Source: Erinaceus europaeus
Lineage: Eukaryota > Chordata > Mammalia > Eulipotyphla > Erinaceidae
DNA length: 64,000 nt
Reading direction: 5' to 3'
Assembly (NCBI RefSeq): GCF_950295315.1
Contig: NC_080177.1
Coordinates: 81,479,000-81,542,999, forward strand
Part shown: piece by piece, positions 10,958 to 21,210 of the stretch
Numbering within the stretch: the first letter of the stretch is position 1
Layout of the letters: every line of letters begins with the position of its first letter
Notes under the pieces: generated by a model
Told to the model about the DNA's origin: nothing
The model's input: only the letters and a program-made list of their open reading frames with translations
Database searches by the model: none
Program-made: the position numbers and the translations under genes

Positions 10958-11075
10958 AGACCCAAACACTGCTCAGCCCTGGCTTATGATGGTGCTGGGA
11001 CAGAACCAGGGACCTTGTCACATCAGGGATGGAAGTTGTTTCTTGCAGAAATGTTATGATACCTTCCCAACCAGC
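10958..11075 (-). mobile_element. SINE C
   Basis: AACACTGCTCAGCCCTGGCT, TTATGATGGTGCTGGGAC, AACCAGGGACCTTGTCACAT and TTGCAGAAATGTTATGATACC. The head is diverged. Confidence 0.7.
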
Positions 11076-11116
11076 CTGAAGTTCTTATTATCTAAAGTTA
11101 TAATCCATAGTCACAA

Positions 11117-11158
<42 letters not shown>
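11117..11158. repeat. (CA)n microsatellite
   Basis: About 20 uninterrupted AC units, directly visible. Confidence 0.97.
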
Positions 11159-11161
<3 letters not shown>

Positions 11162-11164
11162 CTT

Positions 11165-11820
11165 TTTTTCTTAGTCAGAATGAAGGTGGCAGTTTGCTAG
11201 AAGTGGTGGATATGGTTTAAGCTCCTAAGAGTTAATGTTAATAAGTTCTAAAAGTGGAAAGTAAACTCTAGAGCATCCTTTAATGCTTTCCAAATTTGAG
11301 TGTGACTGTGCCACCCAGAGTTCTTTGAAGTTTTTCTTCTTTGCTTTCATGTTTTCCCCTCATTCCTGGGCTTTACCATTCCCGGGTGACTTTTTTTAGT
11401 TCGGGATGAACAGAGAGCCAAGAACAGAGACACCTTAGTCTCAGTTTCCTCTAGAGAAGTGGAGCTAGAGCTCGCAGCCAGGTGATGTACGTGGCAGAGA
11501 AAGTGGGATCCAAGCTAGTTTCACGTTTTCAAACTGTACCTTAATCTTTTACATTTCTATCGGGCAAATAGGAAAATGAATTTTTAATAAGAAAATTGAT
11601 GCTCGTAATTCAGGTAGTTGGCTAATGGAGAATCATTTGCACAGATTCTAAAATTAAAAGATCCATAAATCAAGTCGAGGATGTCTTTTGTTTTCAGTTT
11701 ATGTCGGTTCCTGTGAAGGATATGTCTAAGGTTTGTGTGGACTAAAAGGAGAATGTGAACATAATTCTTCCCGGTTTGGGCCTAGCCGTCTTCCACATAA
11801 ATGGTGCTATTTGGGGTGTG
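11165..11820. other. Mostly unique sequence with a possible ancient MIR fragment
   Basis: At about 11440-11560 the order CAGTTTCCTC, CAGCCAGGTGATGTACGTGG and CAGAGAAAGTGGGATCCAAG resembles the middle of an old mammalian MIR SINE, but similarity is weak. The rest is unassigned. Confidence 0.35.
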
Positions 11821-11824
11821 TGCT

Positions 11825-12010
11825 TATTTTGTATTTTATTTATTAGGACAGGGAGAGAAATTAAGAGGGGAGAAGAAACTTGCTTCCCAGCTTCTAAATT
11901 CATGGAGTTTCTCTCCTGCAGATGGGGACTAGGGACTTGAACCTGGGGTTCTGTCCTTGTGCATAGTAAATATTGTCTGTGCTTAACTGGCTGTGCCAAA
12001 GCCTGGCCTT
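11825..12010 (-). mobile_element. SINE A, diverged copy
   Basis: TTTTATTTATTAGGACAGGG, a GA-rich middle, CTCCTGCAGATGGGGACTAG, TTGAACCTGGGGTTC and TTAACTGGCTGTGCCAAAGC. The core shows several substitutions. Confidence 0.8.
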
Positions 12011-12203
12011 GGTGAATGTCTATCTCAACAGTATCATCTGAAATGACAGTGTTAGATTTAATTATCTTAGAAACTTCTTAGATAATAATTTCTTAGAAGA
12101 TAATTCGTTTTTCTGTACTTGACTTTTGTTTTTATAGGGAAAATCTTTTCTTTTCCTAAGCAATATACATCAGAAAAATCAACATATATATGACATTTGA
12201 GTG

Positions 12204-12236
12204 TACACACACACACACACACACGCACACACACAC
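12204..12236. repeat. (CA)n microsatellite
   Basis: AC repeats with one CG interruption. Confidence 0.95.
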
Positions 12237-12414
12237 TTTTAAGCCATACACAGTCAACCTGTGCTCTTAGTTTAATAGAGAACTCAATCCTGGGTTGATT
12301 CTAGTGTTTGTGTGATTTTTACTTTTAACATTTAACTTCCTTCTGTCTTGAGTATGTTTATGTTTGTGTGTGTATGCCGTAATTTTATGTTTTCCTCAAA
12401 TCACCTTTAAATTT

Positions 12415-12630
12415 TAAAAGAACTTTTATTATAGTTATTTTATAAAGACAGCCAGAAACTGAGAGGGAAGGGAGAGATAGAGAGGGGGAGAGAGACCTGC
12501 AACCCTGCTTCACCACTGGCAAAGCTTTCCCCCTGCAGGGGGAAGGAGGGGATGGGGCAGAGGCTTGACTCCACTCCCTGAGCCTCCTAACATGTGCACT
12601 CAACCAGGGGCACCACCACTCAGGGTCCCT
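12415..12630 (-). mobile_element. SINE A
   Basis: TTTATAAAGACAGCCAGAAA, GAGAGGGAAGGGAGAGATAG, CTGCAACCCTGCTTCACCAC, GCAAAGCTTTCCCCCTGCAG and CTCAACCAGGGGCACCACCA. A small G-rich insertion lies after the core. Confidence 0.88.
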
Positions 12631-12717
12631 GATACTTCTTGATCTTAATTTTTAATTCGTTTTTGTTCATTACCTTCTTAAATGATAAAACTGCATTATA
12701 TAGTGCAATTATTACTA

Positions 12718-12872
12718 TTTTTTAAAGATTTATTTACTTATTATTGAAAAAGATAGGAGGAGAGAGAAAGAACCAGACAACACCCTGGTGCATGTGCTGC
12801 CAGGAATTGAACTTGGGACCTCATGCTTGAGAGGCCAGTGCTTCATCTACTGCACCACCTCCAAGAACACCT
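12718..12872 (-). mobile_element. SINE D
   Basis: Antisense copy of the family at 30.27 kb: AAGATTTATTTACTTATTAT, GAGAGAAAGAACCAGACA, TGCATGTGCTGCCAGGAATT, CCTCATGCTTGAGAGGCCAG and CATCTACTGCACCACCTCC (head). Confidence 0.85.
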
Positions 12873-12879
12873 GCAGTTA

Positions 12880-13222
12880 TTTTTGAATCTTTCATTCTAG
12901 TCTATTAATATATATATATATATTTTGGGGATTTCATATGTTATTACCATAGCTTTAGCAAGAATAACTCTTTAGTGTGACTTAATGCAAATATTATTTC
13001 AGTTTTGAATGTCTCATAGCCTATCTTATTATATATAAATTATATTTATTATGTTACATGTTATATATGATATATGTATCAAATCATATATAATTATATT
13101 TATATTTGGAATATTTAGATTTTCTAGGCATTGCTTAATGACACAGTGGATATTCTATTTTTTTTAAATACCCTACACCCTATTGGTAGAAATAATTATA
13201 TGCAAGACAGTGGTGCGTGAGT
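12880..13222. other. A+T-rich unassigned sequence
   Basis: TA-rich stretches (12908-12922 and around 13030-13090). No gene or interspersed repeat recognised. Confidence 0.45.
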
Positions 13223-13223
13223 G

Positions 13224-13428
13224 ATTTTTAAAAAAAGATTTTTATTTATGTATTCTTGGATAGAAATAGACAGAAATTGAGAGGGGTAGAGGGAGAGGGA
13301 GAAAAACAGAGAGATACCTGCAGCTTTAATGAAGCTTTTCCCCTGCAGGTGGGGACCAAGGGCTCGAAATTGGATCTTTGCACATTGGAGTGTGAGCGCT
13401 TAACCAGGTGCACCACGACCTGGCCCCC
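13224..13428 (-). mobile_element. SINE A
   Basis: TTTTTATTTATGTATTCTTGG, GAAATTGAGAGGGGTAGAGG, ACCTGCAGCTTTAATGAAGC (the hairpin loop region is deleted), GCAGGTGGGGACCAAGGGC and GGTGCACCACGACCTGGCCC. Short antisense frames here are shadows. Confidence 0.88.
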
Positions 13429-13434
13429 CTCACG

Positions 13435-13735
13435 TGTGCTATTTTTTATTTTCCTGTAATGTATGTCTGCACTCCACACCCACCACAAGCTGACATCAGT
13501 GTCCACTCTCTTGTGCCTGGTCCCCAAACGCCTTTCCACTCTCTACCACCTCCCCCACTCTCAGTTCTTGAATTTGCTGCAGTAGATCAAAGCTTGGTCT
13601 AAGTCTCACCCTGTATTTTCCTCTTCTGTTTTTCTTAGTCCCATCTACAATTGAGGCCATCTGGTATTCCTACTTCTTCTGGTTTAGATCATTTATATAA
13701 CTCCTTCAAGTCCCATTCAATAGGTAGCAAAAAAT
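13435..13735 (-). mobile_element. LINE-1 3'UTR fragment
   Basis: TTGAATTTGCTGCAGTAGAT, CACCCTGTATTTTCCTCTTC and CCATCTACAATTGAGGCCAT match the general plan of antisense L1 3' ends elsewhere in the window (compare 60.8-61.4 kb: GTATTTTCCCTTCTGTTC then ATCATCTCATATTCATCC). It is diverged. Confidence 0.5.
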
Positions 13736-13739
13736 ATTT

Positions 13740-14700
13740 CTTTAAGAATTGCTTAAACACACACACACACAGACACACCCTTTCTAGACCACTCATCTGT
13801 TCTTAGATATTTGGATAGTCTTATAAGAATTATGATGGTCATATGCATATGTATTTACATTGGATAGATTTATAAATTTTTCCATCACTGGAAACAATTC
13901 TGTCATTAGTCGGTCAGATAAATTCAATAGCATGTTTTTCTTACATGATGTAATCTGTACTTATAAAAATATATGCTGTGAATTTTAATATAATTTTATA
14001 TAAACTTGCTTATTTTGGTGGCAATCTTCCTCCTTTAGTAAGTATTAATATTTAGTGTCCTGTAACATTTACATAGTTAGATTTTTTGTGATTCAAAGCT
14101 TATGTTTTATTTGCATGTTTGTTTTGAAAGCCACATGTAAATATTATTCCTGACATTTAGAGATACTTATCTTTAAAGAGAAGATGTCTAAGGTAGAAAT
14201 TTTAGTAAAACACAGATGCGTGTGATTCTTTAATGCTTCCAAAGAGATTGGCAAGTAGCACACTGATAAGACTTTGATCAAAACACAGTTTCACATAAAG
14301 ACAGAGATAAGCTGTGTCCAGTAATGTTTGCTTCCTGAGGGCCTGTAGGCTTTGCCCAAACGTGTTGTTCCCCTTTTATGAACCTGGACTCCAACATATG
14401 GCTTGAGGGGAATAGACAGCCTACCTGAGGACCCTCTAACAACTTTTCTGAAACTGTAAGAAAATAACAGTTACCTGCTTCATTAGCATACATGAATATG
14501 TAAAAACGAGAGGAGCTCCCAATGCTACCAGCTGCTACCAATTGCTCTTAGTTTCATGAAGAAATTTCCTGGAATTAGACTGACAATTAAATTTTAATCT
14601 CTATATAAATCACAATATAAGGAAGAATTTGCATACTTTCTTTAGCTAGCACATTGCTTCTTTAATGATGACTGAGAAAAATGTATGCATTCTCATAAGA
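13740..14700. other. Unassigned A+T-rich sequence
   Basis: A short (CA)n lies at 13756-13777. The 13785-13900 part might continue the L1 fragment (CCACTCATCTGTTCTTAG, TTGGATAG), but this is weak. No gene seen. Confidence 0.4.
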
Positions 14701-14701
14701 T

Positions 14702-14885
14702 TCCACCTTCTGCTACCCACAACGACCCTGGGTCCATGCTCCCAGAGGGATAGAGAGTGGGAAAGCTATCAGGGGAGGGGGTGAGATATGGAGATGGGAT
14801 GGTGGGAATTGTGTGGAGTTGTACTCCTCCTACCCTATGGATTTGTTAATTTATCCATTCTTAAATAAAAAATAAATTAAAAAAT
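14702..14885 (+). mobile_element. LINE-1 3'UTR terminus, sense orientation
   Basis: CCACCTTCTGCTACCCACAA, GACCCTGGGTCCATGCTCCC, AGAGGGATAGAGAGTGGGAA, TGGTGGGAATTGTGTGGAGT and TGTACTCCTCCTACCCTATGG are the reverse complement of the antisense L1 3'UTRs at 22.3, 31.3 and 53.2 kb. It ends in an A-rich tail. Confidence 0.82.
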
Positions 14886-15082
14886 ATTATCTAATATCAG
14901 AGATCAAACTCAAACTCATCTACCTCACCACCATTATCAGTGAAAAATTTCACTGAGGGCATAGACATGTACAATTTTCTCTGTTTTCAGTTATCTGCAC
15001 TATATTTGCTGTTTTCAACTACCCATACTCAAGCAAAAGCTAGTTATGCTGCAAAGTTAAAATGTAAAAATACCTGGTGAAG

Positions 15083-15415
15083 GGAGGTGCTGGTGGCATA
15101 CCTGGTTAAGTGCTCACATTACAACGTTCAAGGACCCAGCTTCAAGTCCTTGGTCCCCATTTGCAGTGAAGCAGGGATGCAGGTGTCTGTCTCTTTCCAT
15201 TCCTATCCCCCTATTATATATGGCATCTTCAGTATTACTGAAGTAAGATGCTATTATATGGCATCTTCAGTATTACTACTAGCCATGATAATCACCTCGG
15301 ATATACAGTATCAGATATAATAGAAAATACATATTATGGTTTGTCTATGCATTGTAATTCTCCTCTCAATTTCTCTGTCTCAATCCAGTAATAAGTAAAT
15401 AAAATATTAAAAAAA
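15083..15415 (+). mobile_element. SINE A interrupted by about 150 bp of foreign sequence
   Basis: Head GGTGGCATACCTGGTTAAGTG, GGACCCAGCTTCAAGTCC, a core lacking the CTTCAC arm, GCAGGTGTCTGTCTCTTTCC. At 15211 it breaks into a segment containing an imperfect 27-29 bp direct repeat (15211-15239, 15251-15277). SINE sequence resumes at about 15361 with CTCTCAATTTCTCTGTCTCA and the tail. Confidence 0.8.
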
Positions 15416-15597
15416 GAATATCTGCTGAACATGTAATGTTAGGGGAATTAGGGAAAAAAATCTTACTAATTTGGCTATCTGTACTTCCTAATGACAATTA
15501 TGATGAAGTTTTAAGTTCGTTGTATAAATTTAATAGTAGTAAATGTAAATCAATCTATGTAGCAAATGTAAATGATTTATGTTTTATTTTTAATTTA

Positions 15598-15613
15598 AAC
15601 ACACACACACACA
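15598..15613. repeat. (CA)8 microsatellite
   Basis: A short AC run leading into an AT-rich stretch. Confidence 0.9.
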
Positions 15614-15639
15614 TATATAAATATATAGATTTCCAGTTA

Positions 15640-16042
15640 TATTGCTGCAGCTGAGTGGAAACAGTTAAAGGACTTCTTGCCCCAACTCTGCACAGAACCA
15701 CATTTATCAGATGTGTGCCGTCTTGGTCTGGATTCTCTAGTTGGGTAGGTTGGGTACTAAGGGGGACGTGAGGTAGCTTCACTGTTTAACTAGGTGGCAG
15801 AAAGACCCCAAAGCATGTGTGGCTATTGTTTGGTGCCCTGGATAAGCCCAAGTAGCTCACCAAACTTCCTAACTAGACAGGGCTACCAGCTGGCTGTAAA
15901 AGAGTATATCATATGTTTAAAAATGGAAACTGGCCAAACAAGGGCAGTGACCCAGAATATTGGTGTTGGGTTTGACATGGAACTATACCCTAGAAATCTT
16001 CGGATCTTACAATCTATTATATCACTAAGAAAATTAATCTAA
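15640..16042 (+). mobile_element. Probable LINE-1 3'UTR, sense orientation
   Basis: The end (TGGAACTATACCCTAGAAAT, CGGATCTTACAATCTATTAT, ATCACTAAGAAAATTAATCT) matches the reverse complement of the L1 3' end at 48.33 kb. The upstream extent is a guess. The 82-residue frame at 15794-16042 lies inside it. Confidence 0.45.
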
Positions 16043-16059
16043 AAATATAGAATCATACA

Positions 16060-16405
16060 ATTGTGTTGTTTTGTAATGTTATTGGGAGAATTATTGGATT
16101 ACAGTACAGTTGTTGACACATGGGTAAAATTTCCCATGTCTCCATGACAGGTCTCTACAAAAAACACTCTCACCCCAATTTAGGACTGCAGAGTTCCCTG
16201 ACACCCCTGCTCTTTCTCCCAAGCCAGAGTCATTTGCTTTGCTACAGTACATCAACCCCCATCCAAGTTTTACTTTGTACTTTCCCTTTCTGACCCAGCC
16301 CCTTAAATTTTGCCTGTAAGAAAGAAAGCCTTGATATTCATCCCTCTCTTTCTGACTCCTCCCACCTAACACTATACCTTCAAATTCCATCCAAGGTGAG
16401 GCAAA
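16060..16405 (-). mobile_element. LINE-1 3'UTR fragment (second 3'UTR type)
   Basis: GATTACAGTACAGTTGTTGACACATGGG-type start shared with 50.94 kb (shown here as ACAGTTGTTGACACATGGG), then TTTGCTACAGTACATCAACC, TACTTTCCCTTTCTGACC and TTCATCCCTCTCTTTCTGAC, parallel to the L1 3' end at 61.3-61.4 kb. The 99-residue antisense frame is not a gene. Confidence 0.65.
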
Positions 16406-16463
16406 GATGGGGAATGTGTTATTTTATATAATTTAGAGAATCTTGTCTCATATTCAATTCTTT

Positions 16464-16738
16464 GGGAGCCGAGCAGTGGCGCAGTGGGATAAGTGCACAT
16501 GGCAGAAAGAGCACTGACATTAGGATCCCAGTTGGAGCCCCCGGCTCCCCACCTGCAGGGGGTTCACTTCAGAGGTGGTGAAGCAGGTCCGCAGGTGTCT
16601 GTCTTTCTCTCCCCCTCTCTGTCTTCCCCTCCTCTCTCCATTTCTGTCTGTCCTATCCAACAATGAGAGCAATAAAAACAACAACAATAATAACAACAAC
16701 AAGGGCAACAAAAGGGAAAAAATTAAAACAATAATAAC
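16464..16738 (+). mobile_element. SINE B, full length
   Basis: GGGAGCCGAGCAGTGGCGCA head, GCCCCCGGCTCCCCACCTGC, core, CT-rich domain, AACAACAACAATAATAACAA and GGGCAACAAAAGGGAAAAAA tail. No clean target-site duplication was found by eye. Confidence 0.9.
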
Positions 16739-17060
16739 GTTCAGATCTTTGATCCATTTTTATCTTATTTTGGTATATCCTGTGAAGTGATAACTTAGTT
16801 TCACTTCTCCACATCTGACTGGCCAGTTTTCCAATCATTACTCACTGAAGGAAACTTCATTTCCCCATGGAATGACTTTAACCCTTTTGTCAGTTATTAG
16901 GTGGCTATATATCTGTGGGTTAATATCTGGGCTCTCAGTTCTGTCCCATTGATACGAGTGTTCATTTTTACTCCAAAATTAAGCTGTTTTAATTACTATC
17001 GCTTTGTAGAATTAACTGAAGTCCTGGAGCACGATATGCCCATTTATTGACTTTGAATTC
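16739..17060 (-). mobile_element. LINE-1 ORF2 fragment
   Basis: The plus strand reads like the antisense of mammalian L1 ORF2: GACTGGCCAGTTTTCCAATC, TGTCCCATTGATACGAGTG, AAGCTGTTTTAATTACTATC and GCTTTGTAGAATTAACTGAAG. It is diverged and has no intact frame. Confidence 0.7.
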
Positions 17061-17084
17061 TGAAGTGCTTTGACAATATGTGTT

Positions 17085-17130
17085 TTTGTTTGTTTGTTTG
17101 GTTGGTTGGTTGTTTGGTTATTTTTAGTTT
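17085..17130. repeat. (GTTT)n/(GGTT)n simple repeat
   Basis: TTTGTTTGTTTGGTTGGTTGG, directly visible, inside the L1-rich region. Confidence 0.9.
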
Positions 17131-17299
17131 GTTTTTGTGGCTCTACATATTTTTTTGACAAGTTGTTCAATGTCTTTTTTGGAAATTTCATCAGATTACA
17201 ATGACTATTGTATCCAAAATTACAATATCTTTGACAGTCTTTTTTCTCTTGGTTGGTCTTAAATCACCAACATTTGATCTTATTATTCTAATTTGTTCT

Positions 17300-18800
17300 A
17301 TTCTTTCCTTGGGGGGGGGGCTGTTATTTATGTTACAGGTTCTTTTCTATCACTGATCGCCTCATTCATGGTTGAAAATGCCTTTGCTTCTACTTCCCAT
17401 GTGGGATTCCTCATGCAAGGTAGGATTGGTGTTGGTGAATTTCTTCCGTTTCTGTATATTTGGTGGTTTTACTTCTTTCTCATACTGGAAAGACATTTTC
17501 AGGAGAGAATATTCAAGTCCTATCCTTAAATACTTTGAGCATATCAGTTCACTCCCTCCTTGCCTCTGGGCTTTACGATAAGAAATTTGGTGGAAGTCAT
17601 TTAGTTCTACCTTTGTATGCCATTGTCTTCCTTTCTTTAGCACTCAGCAAAATTTTTCCTTGTCCTTGGTTTTAAATAATTTTACTATGATGTGTCATGG
17701 TGTGTGCCCTTTTGAATTCAGGGTCAGCGTTTTAGTCCAGCTTCCTTGATGTCTGTTTTGAACTTTGTCAAGATGTGGAATCTTTTCTCCTATGATTTCT
17801 TTGAGTATGTTCTCTGCTCCTCTCTCCCTCTCTTTGTCCCCAGAGACCTCAATAGATAAGTCACATCATTTCCCCTAAAGCTTTTCATTCCATCAGTTTT
17901 GAACTCAAGAGAGTGTGGTGGTTATGTCTTCTAACCTTGACACACTCTCCTCGGTCCAATTTAGTCTACATTCTAGGCCTCCTATGTGATCCTTAACTCT
18001 ATCCAATGTATCTTCATGTTCAGTAGCTCTGTTGGGAAAGAGAGGAGGGGGGAGGGAAAGAGAGAGAGAATTTGAGAGAGAGAATTTGAGAGAGAAAGAG
18101 ATTGAGAGAGAGGTGGAGTTTTGTAACTGGTGTAATAATTTCTGGGTTCCTATGTTAAGTTTAGATTTTCTCCCTTTAATTACGTTTTCTAAATTGTATC
18201 TTTGACATTTCCTCCATTTATTTGTATGTTTTCTGCCATGACTCATTCTTGAGCTTGTGAATTTAACATCATTTTTAGTGGACCAGCCAGAAGAAGGCAT
18301 GTAGTTACACTGCTTATATGTCATGTTGGGGAGGTGGGGATGGCAGTTTAGCCTGTCATGAGTCAGATTCGTGCCTGTGATGAGAGTATAGCTTCAGTCT
18401 ACGTGCTGATCTCTAGAAGCCTGCTGCCATAACTTAGACCTCACTGCTTCCGTTTTCATCGAGGTTCCCCCTGATATACCCCTGCCTTCCTGTAGTTGAC
18501 CCTGTGCTTTACTGAGCAGACACCCAAATGGCACTAGCTACCAGAACAAGCTGGTGCTTCTGTCTGTAGAATTTCTCTCAGTCTGTTATGCCACTTGTGC
18601 CTACAGCCACGTGTGGCTAAGAGAGTTTCTTCAGAAGTCCCAGCCATAATTTGTTAAGGGCTCCAGGTTCAATGCTTTCCCTAGTTGACTGGGGATCACT
18701 CATTCAATTGCTGCTATTCTGTAGCTACATCTCCTCAAAGTCAACAGCTTTGTCTTAAGAATGGTTCAAGGTCAGCCTACCAGACTAGTTACATCTAATG
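17300..18800 (-). mobile_element. LINE-1 5' region and ORF1 remnant, antisense
   Basis: GATTCCTCATGCAAGGTAGG, GGTGTTGGTGAATTTCTT, AGAATATTCAAGTCCTATCC and ATGATTTCTTTGAGTATGTTC follow the plan of antisense L1 5'/ORF1 sequence in mammals. On the minus strand a 139-residue open frame (18324-17905) ends in a heptad-like coiled-coil stretch (RVKDHIGGLECRLNWTEES) typical of L1 ORF1. A GA-rich tract at 18045-18115 interrupts it. The outer limit near 18.8 kb is uncertain. Confidence 0.6.
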
Positions 18801-19374
18801 GGCTAAAGCATTTCCTGCGATAGAAATGTCCTTCTATTAATTCAGATACTGCTATGCATGCAGTGCATTAAATTTAAAATGATTAAAAGACATGACCTCT
18901 TATATTGATCATATACTTTTTTCTGTAACTTTCACAGTTTCTTATTGATAATATTAATTTCCTAGAGCCCTTTGGGAAACATATAGGCCATAGATTTTAC
19001 ACAATGATAGTGCATAGGACTTGTACACAAGAATACTCTGATTTGGTCCTCTGTATCACGGGTGATCAGTTATGTGGTTCTTTGGTTCAGAAATAGAAGT
19101 ACAGATATAGATATATGTTCTAATTTGGTTTGTGCAACTATATTTAGTTTTGTACACATAGTCGCACAAAGATAAATATTGTTTCAAAGTCTTTTGTGTT
19201 TACTCGATCTCCTCCAGTTCATGTATGATTTCCCAGAGAATGAGAATTCTTGATTCCTGTTACCATGGGACCCCTAATTTCATGATTTCTGTTCATCTAT
19301 ATCTTGTTAGTTTTCCATATGTCATGTTCATATTTTCCTGGGACAGTCATGAGTTCCAGTGAAACTGAAAAATG
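18800..19374. other. Unassigned sequence
   Basis: A+T-rich with no gene. A part near 19200-19340 may be further old L1, but I cannot support that. Confidence 0.4.
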
Positions 19375-19568
19375 TATTTTTAAAAATATTTATTTATTAG
19401 ATAGAAACTGAGAAAAATTATAAGAAAGGGAAGATGGAGAGGAAAAGAGATGCTTGCAGGGCTTCAGCACTCTTGAAGCTTCCCTCCTACACGGAGGGAC
19501 CGGAGGCTCGAACCCAGATCCTTGTGTACTATAACATGTTTACTCTCTCAGGTTGTGGCACTGCTGAA
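19375..19568 (-). mobile_element. SINE A, diverged copy
   Basis: AATATTTATTTATTAGATAG, a GA-rich middle, GCTTGCAGGGCTTCAGCACT, GGAGGCTCGAACCCAGATCC and CTCTCAGGTTGTGGCACTGC. Confidence 0.8.
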
Positions 19569-19699
19569 TCCTAATAAAATAGTCTATAAGAAATCATACA
19601 CTAAAATTGAATTTATTGAAAGATTATAACACACACGCACACACATATATCACTAGCACATTTTTTCATGTTACAATAACTATCACAAAGAAGAGTAAC

Positions 19700-19893
19700 G
19701 AGTGTCGGGAAATAGCATAATGGTTATGTAAACAACTTTGAGGCCTGCTGCCCTGACATCCCAGACTCAATATCTAGTACCACTATGTCAACCTAAAGAG
19801 TACTCCAGATTCACCCCCACCTCTACTTCTCTCTTTCTCTCTTTTATCATCTCTCTGTGTCTCTCTTTAAATAAAATAAGTAAATAATAAAAA
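19700..19893 (+). mobile_element. SINE C
   Basis: GTCGGGAAATAGCATAATGG head, TTATGTAAACAACTTTGAGG, a CT-rich 3' part and AAATAAAATAAGTAAATAAT tail. The middle is diverged. Confidence 0.7.
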
Positions 19894-19904
19894 TAGTGAC
19901 AGAG

Positions 19905-20232
19905 GCTGGGTGGTGGTGTACTGGTTAACTATGCGCAAAGACCGGAGTTCAAGCCTCCGTCCCCCACCAACAGGGGTGGAGTGGGGTGGGGTGGGGTGGG
20001 GTGGGGGACACACGTCACAAGTGGTGAAGCAGGTCTTCAGGTGTCTCTCTTTCTCTCTCCCTCTCTATCTCCTTCCCCTTCTCAGTATTTCTCTTTGCTA
20101 TTGAATAAAATGGAATTAAATAAATTTTTTTAAATGGCCAACAGGAACAGTAGATTTGTGATGGTGGCACCAGACACCAGAAATAACACTGTAGGCAAAA
20201 TACATAAATAAGTACATACATAGAAAATAAAT
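19905..20232 (+). mobile_element. SINE B long form with an internal GGGGT expansion
   Basis: GCTGGGTGGTGGTGTACTGG head, GGAGTTCAAGCCTCCGTCCC, then a (GTGGG)n expansion in place of the first core arm, GTGGTGAAGCAGGTCTTCAG, CT-rich domain, and the extra 3' module GGCCAACAGGAACAGTAG to ACTGTAGGCAAAATAC. Confidence 0.82.
19973..20007. repeat. (GGGGT)n minisatellite inside a SINE
   Basis: About six tandem GTGGG units. Four or more G4 runs separated by single T bases could form a G-quadruplex. Confidence 0.9.
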
Positions 20233-20237
20233 GCATA

Positions 20238-20340
20238 AATAGTGGCTAGGTGATGGCCTACTTGGTAGAATGCACATGTAACAGTAGGTCTGAATAATAA
20301 GTAGGTCTCTGTCTAATAAGTAGATAAGTAAACTGGAAAA
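20238..20340 (+). mobile_element. SINE A, internally deleted
   Basis: GTGGCTAGGTGATGGCCTAC and TTGGTAGAATGCACATGTAAC (head), then AAGTAGGTCTCTGTC and a short A-rich end. The core is lost. Confidence 0.6.
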
Positions 20341-20995
20341 ATAGAATTGGCAAAATTAACTTTATTTTTTATCTTTTCTAAAATGCATATATTTAATCAT
20401 GATTCCTTATCTTCAGCTATTTTGGATACAAGGTTTCATATTCATTATAAATATATCTTTGCTAAGCATTTAAACACCTGAGATGAATTATGATAATCGA
20501 GTATATCTTTATGTTCTTAACTTTCCTTCAAGTACCTACTGTGAAAATTCAATTTCCAGATGCTTTTGATGTTTCCAGTTAAAGGTGTAAAAGAGATACT
20601 GCCTTTCTAAGCTCTCAGATTGGTCATACTGGAGATTCATGTTATAGCAATTTTTCAGTGTTTTTTGATTTTCTAGGCAAATTAGGACATGCATTTTTAT
20701 AACTATTAGCTTCTGTATTTATCAGTGATATATCATAAAATAGATTTTAGTATCTTTAACTGTTCTAATTTACATTTTTAGAAGCTAAGAGATAATTAAT
20801 AATAATTAATGAATTTGTTGTCTGATGACATGTAATCAATTACCAGATTCGTTATATAAACTTGAGTGAAGTTTAATAATCATGTCAGAATTTCTTTATT
20901 TGATTAAATGTAGATACTCCCTTCCTAATGTAAGTGTAGTGCACATTCATTGGGCAATTATAATAGTACATTATAGTTCACTTTAATAGTTTGCC
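20341..20995. other. Unique A+T-rich sequence
   Basis: No gene or repeat recognised. Confidence 0.45.
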
Positions 20996-20999
20996 TTTT

Positions 21000-21210
21000 T
21001 GCTGTGTTTATGGTCCTGATTTGAGCCCAGCCCCCACTATGCTGAAGGAAGCTTTGGTGAAGCAGTCCCTTTCATTAGCTCTCCCTCTCTCTTTCCCTCA
21101 CCCCTCCTCCCCTTCTCCTCTCTTTCCTTCTCCTTCTACCTCTCCCCTGTATAGGCTCTCTTTTTCTCTGCCTCTGTCTTCCTGTCTCTACAAATGTTGG
21201 TAAATCATAA
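21000..21210 (+). mobile_element. SINE A-like, headless and decayed
   Basis: GTCCTGATTTGAGCCCAGCC, GGAAGCTTTGGTGAAGCAG, a long CT-rich stretch (21080-21180), and TTCCTGTCTCTACAAATG. The CT tract is expanded relative to other copies. Confidence 0.55.

Noticed and set aside
17905..18324. 139-residue minus-strand frame considered as a gene
   Set aside because: Its C-terminal coiled-coil stretch matches L1 ORF1 style, and the middle is a GA-repeat translation. It is annotated as L1 remnant instead.
19973..20007. GGGGT array considered as an interstitial telomere-like tract
   Set aside because: Vertebrate telomere repeats are TTAGGG. This array is confined to the interior of one SINE.
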